Origin: Patescibacteria group bacterium
Lineage (GTDB): Bacteria; Patescibacteriota; Minisyncoccia; Moranbacterales; UBA1568
Length of the DNA: 32,995 bases
Assembly: GCA_030916545.1 (NCBI GenBank)
Contig: JAUPWI010000029.1
Span: forward strand, 1 to 32,995
Direction: 5' to 3'
A model generated the notes under the pieces. That model was not told the DNA's origin. It did no database searches and worked only from the letters and a program-made list of their open reading frames with translations. Positions 15,403 to 23,519 of this stretch are shown here, piece after piece. Every line of letters starts with the position of its first letter. The first letter of the stretch is position 1. A program made the position numbers and the translations under genes.

Positions 15403-15657
15403 ATGATACAGGTAAAACGTAAGGAACGGGAAACTGCCGAAGGTCTTATCCGGCGTTTTTCTCGTCGCGTCCAACAGAGCGGCGTCCTTCGTCGCGTCCG
15501 GAAGCTTCGTTTCCGTCAGGGAGAGAAAAGCAAAGATGAACGACGGAATGAAGCGCTTTATAAAGTGAAGATACGCAAAGAAATCGATCGTCTGAAGAAG
15601 ATGGGCAAGTTCGATGAGCATGCACTTCAGGAAATCAAGAAACGTCTGAATGCCTAG
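15403..15657 (+). CDS. rpsU: 30S ribosomal protein bS21
   Basis: bS21 binds near the 16S rRNA 3' end and affects initiation. The 84-residue product is very basic; RETAEGLIRRFSRRVQQSGVL is the family core (compare E. coli, where a similar helix begins with a 'EPFDVALRRFKR'-like segment), followed by RKLRFRQGEKSKDERRNEALYK. A C-terminal helix (KIRKEIDRLKKMGKFDEHALQE) makes it longer than the usual 60-71. It has the strongest Shine-Dalgarno site of the forward-strand genes and its own terminator at 15690. The start is fixed by that site. Confidence 0.88.
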   Translation: MIQVKRKERETAEGLIRRFSRRVQQSGVLRRVRKLRFRQGEKSKDERRNEALYKVKIRKEIDRLKKMGKFDEHALQEIKKRLNA

Positions 15658-15689
15658 CGCATAGACGGCGGCGCGATTTCGGGGAGAAT

Positions 15690-15733
15690 GGTCCGGGGTG
15701 TGGTCGTCAGGCCAGGGCGCCTCGGACCTTTTT
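15690..15733 (+). terminator. Intrinsic terminator after rpsU
   Basis: GGTCCG (15690-15695) pairs with CGGACC (15723-15728), with inner GG/CC and AGGC/GCCT pairing in a branched loop, followed by TTTTT (15729-15733). Confidence 0.7.
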
Positions 15734-15875
15734 CTGAATATCCCTCTCAGATCTCACCGCGCGAAGAATCAGGAAGCGGGTGTTTTTTCCGACAGGGGAT
15801 CGAGAGAGATGCGTCAGCCCCCTTCGATTTTCAGATGTTTTTTTGGGTGTAACCGATATAAAATACATACGACCT

Positions 15876-16337
15876 ATGGGATTGATAGCTGTGTTGCAAG
15901 ATGAGTTGAAATCGGCCATGAAGGGCGGGGATGCGGAGCGGCGGGATACGATCCGTTTCCTTCAGAGTGCGCTCAAGAATACCGCAATCGATCTTCGTAA
16001 GCCGGTGGCCGACTTGTCGGATGAGGAAGTGCGAGCGGTCATCAGAAAGCTTGCCAAGCAGCGCCGGGAGAGCATCGCGCAGTATCGCTCCGGATCCCGT
16101 GAAGACCTCGCGGAGCGGGAGGAGAAAGAATTGCATATTCTTTCCGAATTCCTGCCGGCGGAGATGGAGGAGGAAGAGATGCGAAAAATAGTCGCCGAGG
16201 CACTGATAGAGTGCGGAGCGGTTTCCCGGAAGGACGGAGGTAGGGCTATGGGTTTTGTCATGAAGAAGATCGCCGGTCGGGCATCGGGAGATGCGGTAAG
16301 ACGAGCTGTGAACGAGCTTCTGCCGGAGGAGGCGTAG
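15876..16337 (+). CDS. GatB/YqeY domain protein
   Basis: The 153-residue product is a stand-alone version of the helical domain found at the C-terminus of GatB/GatE (tRNA-dependent amidotransferases). Signatures are LQDELKSAMKGGDAERRDTIR, RKLAKQRRESIAQYRSGSRED, EEKELHILSEFLPAEM and the final GGRAMGFVMKKIAGRASGDAVRR. ATG 15876 gives the family length (~148-150) and start; the frame stays open upstream but into sequence unlike the family. Function of stand-alone YqeY proteins is not established; tRNA binding is inferred from the domain's use elsewhere. TATAAA at 15857-15862 lies too near the start to judge as a promoter. Confidence 0.92.
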   Translation: MGLIAVLQDELKSAMKGGDAERRDTIRFLQSALKNTAIDLRKPVADLSDEEVRAVIRKLAKQRRESIAQYRSGSREDLAEREEKELHILSEFLPAEMEEEEMRKIVAEALIECGAVSRKDGGRAMGFVMKKIAGRASGDAVRRAVNELLPEEA

Positions 16338-16503
16338 GCCGGTCCGGAATCCATCGTGTGGGACGCTGTTTTGGATTGGGCGGAGAAGGAAAGGATGGTA
16401 TCATGAGAAAGACTTGGAACCGGAGCCGATTTTTTTGAGGTTCGTTGTGTTGGGCCGGTCGAATGTCGTTTTGGTGATCTATCTTTGAGATATCCGTATC
16501 GTT

Positions 16504-16860
16504 ATGAGGACACGAGTGGTATTCAGAAGTGCGCGGCATGCCATGAGCGGCATTTCATTCGCGCTGGTTCGAGAGCGAAACTTCCAGATCGAATGCGGAA
16601 TCGCGATCGGGGTATTGGTATTCGCGTGCTGGTTCCCGCTGCTTCCTGCGGAATGGGCCCTCCTTTTGCTCGTGATCGGTTGGGTGTTGACGCTTGAACT
16701 TATCAATACGATCATCGAGCGTATTCTCGATATCGTGAAGCCGAATGTCCATCCGTACGTGCGTGTCGTGAAGGATATGGCTGCGGGAGCGGTGCTGATC
16801 GCTTCGTTCGTGGCGATCCTGGTCGGAATTTTCATTTTTCTGCCGCATCTCATAGGATGA
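16504..16860 (+). CDS. Diacylglycerol/undecaprenol kinase family membrane enzyme
   Basis: Small integral membrane kinase. The 118-residue product has a basic amphipathic N-terminus (RSARHAMSGISFALVRERNF), three membrane segments (about 32-48, 50-70 and 93-115) and the family motifs ELINTIIERILDIVKP and VRVVKDMAAGAVL, which hold the acidic and Asn/Lys residues of the active site. In Gram-positive-like bacteria the relatives phosphorylate undecaprenol, recycling the lipid carrier of cell-wall synthesis; this suits a genome with an LCP enzyme, but the substrate cannot be read from the sequence. No Shine-Dalgarno site. Confidence 0.9.
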   Translation: MRTRVVFRSARHAMSGISFALVRERNFQIECGIAIGVLVFACWFPLLPAEWALLLLVIGWVLTLELINTIIERILDIVKPNVHPYVRVVKDMAAGAVLIASFVAILVGIFIFLPHLIG

Positions 16861-16863
16861 AAT

Positions 16864-16892
16864 TATGCAAGCGATCGGATATGGGTTATAAT
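16864..16892 (+). promoter_or_regulatory. Possible ftsA promoter
   Basis: A perfect TATAAT (16887-16892) lies 84 bases before the ftsA start. The best -35 at 17-bp spacing, TATGCA (16864-16869), is poor. Confidence 0.45.
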
Positions 16893-16975
16893 TTCCGATA
16901 CTGCCGAGGGCGGTGGATTTTTTTCTGATTTTTCCCGGAATCTTTTCAAATACAAACATAGCGAACGAGATTATT

Positions 16976-18238
16976 ATGTCTAAAGGTCGTCTGTTGGTTG
17001 GTTTAGACATCGGATCGGCGAATATCCGCGTAGTTATCGCCGAAGAAGCATCGGAAGAGGCGTTGTTGCGCGTGATCGGGGTCGGTGAAACCCAGTCCAT
17101 GGGCGTTCGCCGTGGAGCCGTGGTGGACACGGAAGCGGTAGCGAAGGCGTGCCACATAGCGCTTGAACACGCTGAACGCATGTCTGGGCACGCATCCGAG
17201 CGGGTTTTCGTGTCTCTGTCGGGTGCTGATATCCTTTGCCAGGAAGCGAACGGAGTCGTGGCGGTCAGCCGGCCTGACGGAGAAGTCGGGGAAGATGATG
17301 TCGTTCGGTGCCTGGGTGAAGTCGAAGCTCGTCTCTCCTTGCCTTTGAATCGCGAGGTGATACACGCTCTTCCGAAAAGTTATCGGTTGGATGATCAGAA
17401 GGACATCAGGGATCCCGTAGGTATGCGAGGTGTCCGGCTTGAAGCGACGGCACTGATCGTGACCGGGAGCACGGCTCAGCAGAAGAATATCGGACGGGCG
17501 CTTGAGCAGGCAGGTACGCAGGCGGAGTCATCGATCGTCGAGCCGCTCGCCGCGTCTGAAGCGGTGTTGCATCAGAAACAGAAGGAACTGGGAGTCGTAT
17601 TGATCAATATCGGGGGGAGTACGACGTCGATAGCGGTATATGAAGACGGGAATCTGTTACATCTGGCCGTTCTTCCGGTCGGGAGTGGTCATATCACTAA
17701 TGATATCGCTATCGGTTTACGGACATCCATCGATGTTGCGGAGGCCGTAAAGCTCCAGTACGGTACCGCTGATCCTCGCGAGGTCGGGAAGCGAGAGGAA
17801 ATAGACCTTGCCCTGTTCGACGTGCATGAGGAAGGGATGGTGTCCCGTTATCATATCGCGGAAATCATCGAGGCGCGTATGGAGGAGATATTCACCTTTA
17901 CGAATACTGAGTTGAAAGCGATCGGCCGGGACGGACTGCTCCCTGGGGGGGCGGTTCTGACCGGAGGAGGCGCTCTTCTGCCGGGGGCAGCGGATCTGGC
18001 TAAGCGGATACTTCGCCTTCCGGCCCAGATCGGATATCCGAAGCCTCTGGGAGGGATACTTGACCAGGTCGATTCACCGCAGTTCGCGACCGTTGTCGGG
18101 CTGGTGCTTTTGGCGGAAGAGAGTATACTGGGGAAAAGAGGAAAGATGCGTGGGTGGACGACTGAGCGGTCCGTTCCGGATTGGGTGCGGCAGACTTTCG
18201 AGAAAACACAGAAATTCGCGAAGCGCTTTCTTCCTTGA
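16976..18238 (+). CDS. ftsA: Cell division protein FtsA
   Basis: Actin-like protein that anchors FtsZ to the membrane. The 420-residue product begins RLLVGLDIGSANIRVVIAEE (phosphate-1 loop), contains IEPLAASEAVL-like EPLAASEAVL and LGVVLINIGGSTTSIAVYEDG (phosphate-2), and VLTGGGALLPGAADLAKRIL (adenosine motif). The SHS2/1C subdomain lies at roughly residues 80-165. The C-terminus WVRQTFEKTQKFAKRFLP is an amphipathic basic helix, the membrane-targeting sequence. ATG 16976 was preferred to an in-frame start 21 codons upstream because it gives the family start and leaves the TATAAT with a plausible leader. ftsZ follows after 198 bases. Confidence 0.96.
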   Translation: MSKGRLLVGLDIGSANIRVVIAEEASEEALLRVIGVGETQSMGVRRGAVVDTEAVAKACHIALEHAERMSGHASERVFVSLSGADILCQEANGVVAVSRPDGEVGEDDVVRCLGEVEARLSLPLNREVIHALPKSYRLDDQKDIRDPVGMRGVRLEATALIVTGSTAQQKNIGRALEQAGTQAESSIVEPLAASEAVLHQKQKELGVVLINIGGSTTSIAVYEDGNLLHLAVLPVGSGHITNDIAIGLRTSIDVAEAVKLQYGTADPREVGKREEIDLALFDVHEEGMVSRYHIAEIIEARMEEIFTFTNTELKAIGRDGLLPGGAVLTGGGALLPGAADLAKRILRLPAQIGYPKPLGGILDQVDSPQFATVVGLVLLAEESILGKRGKMRGWTTERSVPDWVRQTFEKTQKFAKRFLP

Positions 18239-18321
18239 GAGTCCGTGCTGAAGGCTCTTCGGGGTTCGAGTAAAAAATCAAAAAACGAAAACAAAAGCGT
18301 TCCTTGGGTGGAGAATACTGC

Positions 18322-18351
18322 TTGATGCTTTTTTCTGTCGTGTGATAGAGT
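18322..18351 (+). promoter_or_regulatory. Promoter upstream of ftsZ
   Basis: TTGATG (18322-18327), an 18-base spacer and TAGAGT (18346-18351) with TGA before it as an extended -10. The start near 18358 would place a terminator-like hairpin at the very 5' end of the message. Confidence 0.5.
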
Positions 18352-18356
18352 AGAGT

Positions 18357-18390
18357 CTCCGGCGAGTGTTCCCTTCTGGAGCGTTTTTTT
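18357..18390 (+). terminator. Terminator-like hairpin between ftsA and ftsZ
   Basis: CTCCGG (18357-18362) pairs with CTGGAG (18376-18381; one G-T), followed 2 bases later by seven T (18384-18390). It lies 46 bases before ftsZ. It may end ftsA transcripts; if the promoter at 18322-18351 is real, it could also act as an attenuator of ftsZ. Confidence 0.55.
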
Positions 18391-18436
18391 GTACAGGATG
18401 CGGGTACGATAATACTTTTTTCTTGAGCAGAGGATT

Positions 18437-19696
18437 ATGGCAGAGATAAAGCCCGATTTGGAGACTTTCGCGAAAATAAAGGTGGTTGGCGTCGGCGGTT
18501 CCGGAGGCAACGCCATCACGCGTATGATCGATGCGAAGATCCGTGGAGTGGAGTTCGTCGCCATCAATACTGATGCGCAGGCCCTGCATCATTCGAAGGC
18601 GCAGGAGAAGATCCATATCGGAAAAAATCTGACCAAGGGATTGGGGGCCGGTATGAATCCGGAAATCGGCCGACAGGCGGCGGAAGAGAACCGGGATGAG
18701 ATCCAAGAGGTACTGAAGGGAGCCGACATGGTATTTGTCACCTGCGGATTGGGCGGTGGAACCGGGTCCGGAGCGGCGCCTATCGTGGCGGAAACAGCGA
18801 AGGAGCTCGGTGCTTTGACCGTGGGCGTGGTGACTCGACCGTTCTCATTCGAGGGTTCACAACGGCGCTTCATCGCGGACGAGGCGTTGGCGAATCTGCG
18901 GGAACGCGTGGATACGATCATCACTATCCCAAATGACAAGCTTCTGTCGATCATCGATCGGAAAATGACGTTGATCAACGCCTTCCGCATCGTGGATGAC
19001 GTGTTGCGTCAGGGTGTCCAGGGGATTTCGGATCTTATCACGAAGAAGGGTGAAGTCAATGTCGACTTCGCGGATGTCCGGGCGGTGATGCAGGACAGTG
19101 GGAGCGCGCTGATGGGGATCGGTATCGCTGCCGGAGAGAATCGTGCCGTCGAAGCGGCCAAAGCAGCTATCAACAGTCCGTTGCTTGAGCTTTCGATCGA
19201 CGGTGCGAAAGGCGTCCTTTTCAATATTTCCGGTTCGAATGACCTGACTATGCTCGAAGTGAATGAGGCGGCCAACGTGATCACTGAGAATATCGATCCG
19301 AATGCGAAGGTCATCTTCGGTACGGTCGTCGATGATCAGGTACGGAAGGGCGAGATACAGGTGACGGTGGTCGCGACGGGTTTTGACGATGGTTCGAGTA
19401 AGGAATCGCCGATCGGACTGGTCAGTGTCGTCCGCCAACCGGCAGCTCCCAACAGACCGGTATCCCGATCGCTTCCGAATAGGATGACCGAAGCCGAAGA
19501 GCCGAGAGAGGAAGAGATAGCTGATGATCTCGATTCGGAATTCGTCTTCACCACGCGGCACATGGAGCCCTCCCCGATGATCATCGAGGAAAAAATACAA
19601 CCGAAACCGGCCGTGCAACGGCATGAATCGAAAGAATTGGCCGAAGAAGATGATTTGGAGATTCCCGCTTTCATCCGGCGAAAGATGAAGAAATAG
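18437..19696 (+). CDS. ftsZ: Cell division protein FtsZ
   Basis: Tubulin-like GTPase that forms the division ring. The 419-residue product has IKVVGVGGSGGNAITRMI, the tubulin signature GGGTGSGAAP (from residue 106), NDKLLSIIDRKMTLINAFRIVDD (T7-loop region) and the second domain ending VTVVATGF. A polar linker follows and the C-terminal peptide DLEIPAFIRRKMKK matches the conserved tail that binds FtsA and other partners. ftsA is immediately upstream, the usual arrangement. GAGGA lies 3 bases before ATG, too close for a normal ribosome site. Confidence 0.98.
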   Translation: MAEIKPDLETFAKIKVVGVGGSGGNAITRMIDAKIRGVEFVAINTDAQALHHSKAQEKIHIGKNLTKGLGAGMNPEIGRQAAEENRDEIQEVLKGADMVFVTCGLGGGTGSGAAPIVAETAKELGALTVGVVTRPFSFEGSQRRFIADEALANLRERVDTIITIPNDKLLSIIDRKMTLINAFRIVDDVLRQGVQGISDLITKKGEVNVDFADVRAVMQDSGSALMGIGIAAGENRAVEAAKAAINSPLLELSIDGAKGVLFNISGSNDLTMLEVNEAANVITENIDPNAKVIFGTVVDDQVRKGEIQVTVVATGFDDGSSKESPIGLVSVVRQPAAPNRPVSRSLPNRMTEAEEPREEEIADDLDSEFVFTTRHMEPSPMIIEEKIQPKPAVQRHESKELAEEDDLEIPAFIRRKMKK

Positions 19697-19723
19697 CCAT
19701 GTCTCTACGAATACGGGAAACAG

Positions 19724-19765
19724 CGGGGTGACTCTCTTGGGTTGAGTCATTCCGTTGTTTTATTT
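19724..19765 (+). terminator. Intrinsic terminator after ftsZ
   Basis: An 11-bp stem (19724-19734 with 19744-19754; two G-T pairs; core TGACTC/GAGTCA) is followed by TTGTTTTATTT. Confidence 0.8.
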
Positions 19766-19767
19766 CC

Positions 19768-19799
19768 CCTTGACCCGTGGTACACTGTCAAGGTAAACA
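19768..19799 (+). promoter_or_regulatory. Promoter with overlapping inverted repeat for the surface protein gene
   Basis: TTGACC (19770-19775), 18 bases and TAAACA (19794-19799) could be a promoter. A perfect 7-bp inverted repeat, CCTTGAC (19768-19774) and GTCAAGG (19787-19793) with a 12-base spacer, covers the -35 and spacer, which is where a repressor operator would lie. Confidence 0.45.
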
Positions 19800-19831
19800 G
19801 AAAAAAAGAAATCAAAATAAATCATTGACAT

Positions 19832-22800
19832 ATGAGACTCACATCGCTCGTGCTTGTCGGATGTTTTTTTTCCGTACTTTCGGCTTCGGCAGCCGACTCG
19901 CCTGAGCCGGTGAAAAATTTCCCAGCCGCGGACCAGGGGCAAGTCGATTGTTTCGACTATTACCATTTCGGTTCGGTACAGGTCGATCTCTCTCCGACCT
20001 TGAATCAAACCGTTCCGGGAGCGACCCTTAATTTCCAGGGGACCATCAAGAATGAGAACGCCTATCCGATTGTCGATGGTTCTGTTTACGTGAAAATCTT
20101 TCGCAAGAGCGAGGAGAATAAGGATTTGGTACTCGATAACGGCTATCCGCTCGTCGATCAGTTCCTCCTCCCGGATACCTACACCCTTCCTGCCAAGGGC
20201 GAGAAACCGGCCGCCTTCGATTGGACGGTCCCGATGAACGCGGCTGGAGGAGAGTACTACGCCGCTTTCTTCTTCCAGTCCGCCCGCCATTACAATCTCC
20301 TCGGGCTTTCCTTCACCGATGATGTGACCGGCAATCAGTCACATTTCACGGTCACCAACCCCGATGATATGCGTTTGGTGACTTTCAATAAGAATACCGT
20401 CACTCTGAACGGTCAAAAGCATCGTTTCGCCAACTTCCCGCTCGAATTCAAGAAAGATGAATCTGTCATCGCGAAGGTAGAGATTACGAATCCGAAGACC
20501 GAAGCGACGGCCGTCTCTCTCCTCTGGAAGCACTATGCCTGGGACGCGCTCCGCCCGGAGACCCTGGCTGACACCCAGAACGAGATCATCCTGCTTCAGC
20601 CGGGAGAAACCAGGACCGTCGAATACGCAGCTCAGCCGCTCGGTTCCGCCGCCGTCTCGTACGTCGTTGTCGAGATGCATGATGGAATATCCAAGTCTTT
20701 CTTGGATATTCGTTTCGCTCGCGTAGATATTGATGAAACCAATGTCAACTTTCCGAGCATCATGGACTATCCACTCAAAGCCGGCGTGGAAACCGGCGTC
20801 TTCTCCTGCATTCACGGTGTCAATCTTCCGGTCGTCACGGACAACATCCTTACTCTTACCTTGCGGGACATGGATAAGAATATCATCCATACCTATAAAT
20901 ATCGGGGTGATGTGACCTCGAACATGATGGGTTTCGTCGATCGTTTCGTCCCCGAGAAGACCTATACGGATTTCACCTTGACCGCGACCCTCGAGCGTAA
21001 GGGTCAGGTCTTCGAAGACGTTACGCAAACCTATCGTTGTCAGGATATTGACCCGAGCCTCTGTCCAAAGGACGTGGCAGTAGTGACGTCGGAGGAGACC
21101 GGAAGTATGAGTGTGTTGACCGGTTTCGCCATCGTCGGGGTGACGGTCTTCCTCGGATTCCTGGTGGTGATCTTGATGAGTTGGAAGAAGCGTCGTGGAA
21201 CACTCGCTCTCTTTTTCTTGGCACTTGGTATAGGTATCGGTTTCAGTGGAGTCTCGGCAGAGGCGAAGAGTGTGGCGTGGTCGGATATAGTTATTATGCC
21301 TCGCTTAAAGAACAATCCAATTTATACAACCGTTCTGTATGAAGCCAATGCTTACTCTCAAGGTTCTATTCAGTCAGATGGGACTGCGCTTCCGGTTGGC
21401 ACTGTATTAAATTTCCAGAGAAGAGCAAAGCTTGACTCCGATATCTTTTGGTTTGTTCCTGGAGGACTTAGTGATTCTCCGTTTGGAGCATGGGATAGAC
21501 TTAGAACGGAGGATGGATGTGCCGTGAATGATCCATCGGCATGTATCATTGTGCAAGTCAACAGTCCGACTGTTACGATTACGCATACAGGAACAGCCGG
21601 TCTCTCATGTTGGAACAATGGATTTAATTGTACAGTCACTTCACCCGGAACGATCATCTCTTCGGTGAATTTTGCGGCCACAACAGGGTTAGTCTATGTG
21701 CCTATCTTTGACATACCGGGAGCATGGCCAGCTGAATATCAGTATGCTTTCGATGTGTCTGCCCAGTCGATCTCTTTCTTTTTGAGTGCTTTTCAGCCGA
21801 ACAGCGCTCCGAATGCTCCGGTTCTCGCCGGACCGGCTTCCGGCAACCAGAATGCTTCACTGGTATTTTCTGCGACTGCGACCGATCCGGATGGAGATAA
21901 TATCCGCTATCTTTTTGACTGGAATAACGATGGAATCGGTGATCAGTGGACCACCGGAGGTGCGTGGGTGGCATCCGGTACCGCGCAGAGTCTGCCGCGT
22001 ATCTGGGCGAGTCCCGGGACCTACACGTTCCAGGCTCGCACTCAGGATTCCAAAGGCAGCCTCTCCGGTTGGACCCAGAAGACCGTTACGATCAATGCCT
22101 TTGCCGATGGTGCCTGCGGAGTCGCTTCGACGAGCGTGAGTGGTATCGATCTGGTTGCCGCTCCGGTGGCCGGTCTTTGCAATGCCGGTACCCCGACGGT
22201 CGTGTCCGGGAGTGGTCCCTGGACTTGGAGCTGTAATGGGATAGGGGCGGGAAGCACGAATATCGCCTGTCAGGCCGATCTCTTCATTCCTGCGCCGATT
22301 GTCAATCTCTCCATCGATAAGGCCAATGTCGACCTCGGAGACTCCGCGACTCTGACCTGGAGCGTGGTGAACCCGGCTGATACTTGTGTCGCCTCCTCCA
22401 TCATCTCTGCCAGCTGGAACGGAGCCCGGGCCACTTCCGGTTCGGAGAGCGTCACACCGACCGCCTCCGGGAATTACATCCTGACCTGTACCAATACCGC
22501 CGAGGGCAAGTCCGGCAGCAATACTGTCGGCATCACGCTCAACAACAAGCTGAAGATCTGTGAGAATAGCTGTAACAGCGGATTGGACCGGACCGGACAG
22601 ACGTTCGCGGTCAATCAGGGAGAGGATCGCCATCTGAAGGCCTGTTTCAATCCGCATCCGGACTGCACGAATGCCGCGGGGAACACGACGAATCTCGCTG
22701 TCTGGAACGATACCAATTCCCCGAACAACGCCTTTTCTTTCCCAGCGAAAGGGGAGCTTCGCCCATTGCCGTTCAACGCCACGGAGGACTTCGATGTCTC

Positions 22801-23005
22801 CTACGGCGGAGTGACCAAGTCCGCCTCAGCCCAGGTCTTCTGTGTCCCGAATTCCTGTTCGATACCGGCCGCTAAGGCAGTGACCGATACGTATTGTCCG
22901 GAAACGGTACAGGACACGAATGTGCCTACGGGTTGTGATGGCAATACCCTGAACTGTCCAGGTACCCGTCACTGTGATTACAACGTGAAGGAGGTGGCTC
23001 CGTAG
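19832..23005 (+). CDS. Large two-part surface protein with PKD/Ig-like and Cys-rich domains
   Basis: The 1057-residue product starts with a signal peptide (residues 1-21, ending SASAAD; LVGC at 8-11 could also be a lipobox). Part 1 (about 22-425) is a beta-rich ectodomain with few cysteines. A membrane segment follows (429-448), then MSWKKRR, then a second hydrophobic run ending SGVSAEA (449-478), which on its own looks like a signal peptide with an AxA site. Part 2 holds a unique region (480-655), a PKD-like domain (about 657-754, ATDPDGDNIRYLFDWNNDG), a module with CGVAS...LCNAG...WSCNG (760-813), an Ig-like module (820-904, ATLTWSVVNPADTC) and a Cys-rich end. Likely cell-surface anchored adhesion or structural role; function is inferred from domains only. 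Confidence 0.85.
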   Translation: MRLTSLVLVGCFFSVLSASAADSPEPVKNFPAADQGQVDCFDYYHFGSVQVDLSPTLNQTVPGATLNFQGTIKNENAYPIVDGSVYVKIFRKSEENKDLVLDNGYPLVDQFLLPDTYTLPAKGEKPAAFDWTVPMNAAGGEYYAAFFFQSARHYNLLGLSFTDDVTGNQSHFTVTNPDDMRLVTFNKNTVTLNGQKHRFANFPLEFKKDESVIAKVEITNPKTEATAVSLLWKHYAWDALRPETLADTQNEIILLQPGETRTVEYAAQPLGSAAVSYVVVEMHDGISKSFLDIRFARVDIDETNVNFPSIMDYPLKAGVETGVFSCIHGVNLPVVTDNILTLTLRDMDKNIIHTYKYRGDVTSNMMGFVDRFVPEKTYTDFTLTATLERKGQVFEDVTQTYRCQDIDPSLCPKDVAVVTSEETGSMSVLTGFAIVGVTVFLGFLVVILMSWKKRRGTLALFFLALGIGIGFSGVSAEAKSVAWSDIVIMPRLKNNPIYTTVLYEANAYSQGSIQSDGTALPVGTVLNFQRRAKLDSDIFWFVPGGLSDSPFGAWDRLRTEDGCAVNDPSACIIVQVNSPTVTITHTGTAGLSCWNNGFNCTVTSPGTIISSVNFAATTGLVYVPIFDIPGAWPAEYQYAFDVSAQSISFFLSAFQPNSAPNAPVLAGPASGNQNASLVFSATATDPDGDNIRYLFDWNNDGIGDQWTTGGAWVASGTAQSLPRIWASPGTYTFQARTQDSKGSLSGWTQKTVTINAFADGACGVASTSVSGIDLVAAPVAGLCNAGTPTVVSGSGPWTWSCNGIGAGSTNIACQADLFIPAPIVNLSIDKANVDLGDSATLTWSVVNPADTCVASSIISASWNGARATSGSESVTPTASGNYILTCTNTAEGKSGSNTVGITLNNKLKICENSCNSGLDRTGQTFAVNQGEDRHLKACFNPHPDCTNAAGNTTNLAVWNDTNSPNNAFSFPAKGELRPLPFNATEDFDVSYGGVTKSASAQVFCVPNSCSIPAAKAVTDTYCPETVQDTNVPTGCDGNTLNCPGTRHCDYNVKEVAP

Positions 23006-23060
23006 TGAGGGTATTTCTGTCCCCAGATATTGCTTGACGGCATGTGAGAAGACTGAAAGT

Positions 23061-23519
23061 ATGCTGTGTCCCTATTGTCATGGTTCCGAAACGAAAGTGG
23101 TCGATTCGCGTTTGACCCAGGAGGGCAAGAGCGTGCGGCGTCGTCGCGAATGTGGGCAGTGTCGGACCCGTTTCAGTACGTATGAGGAGCCGGATTTTTA
23201 TCGGGTGACTGTCATCAAGAAAGATGGACACCGTGAAGTTTTCGATCGCATGAAGTTGCGCGTCGGTTTGGAACGCGCATTCGAAAAGCGTCCCCTGTGC
23301 GATGAGAAAGTCGCTCATGTCCTCCGGGACGTCGAGCGGCTGATTCGTGACCGTGGATTGAAGGATATCACGAGTCGCGAGATAGGCCGCCTCACGATGG
23401 AACAGCTCCGGGGAGCTGATGAGGTCGCTTATATCCGTTTCGCCAGCGTCTACAAATCTTTCGGGAGCGCGCAGAGTTTCCGGAAGGTGATCGAGAGTCT
23501 CGATGATGAAAAGCCATGA
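23061..23519 (+). CDS. nrdR: Transcriptional repressor NrdR
   Basis: NrdR senses ATP/dATP and represses ribonucleotide reductase genes. The 152-residue product has the zinc ribbon CPYC (residues 3-6) and CGQC (31-34) with RRRRECGQCRTRFSTYE, then the ATP-cone domain (VIKKDGHREVFDRMKLRVGLERA, ITSREIGRLTMEQLRGADEVAYIRF). ATG 23061 is the family start; an in-frame upstream start would add nine non-conserved residues. No nrd genes or clear NrdR box are visible in the window. Its stop overlaps the comEC start by 4 bases (ATGA). Confidence 0.96.
   Translation: MLCPYCHGSETKVVDSRLTQEGKSVRRRRECGQCRTRFSTYEEPDFYRVTVIKKDGHREVFDRMKLRVGLERAFEKRPLCDEKVAHVLRDVERLIRDRGLKDITSREIGRLTMEQLRGADEVAYIRFASVYKSFGSAQSFRKVIESLDDEKP

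Noticed and set aside
16338..16503. Terminator between the YqeY-like gene and the lipid kinase gene
   Set aside because: A run of T exists near 16428 but the only pairing found (GGTCCGG with CCGGAGCC) spans ~75 bases and needs a bulge.
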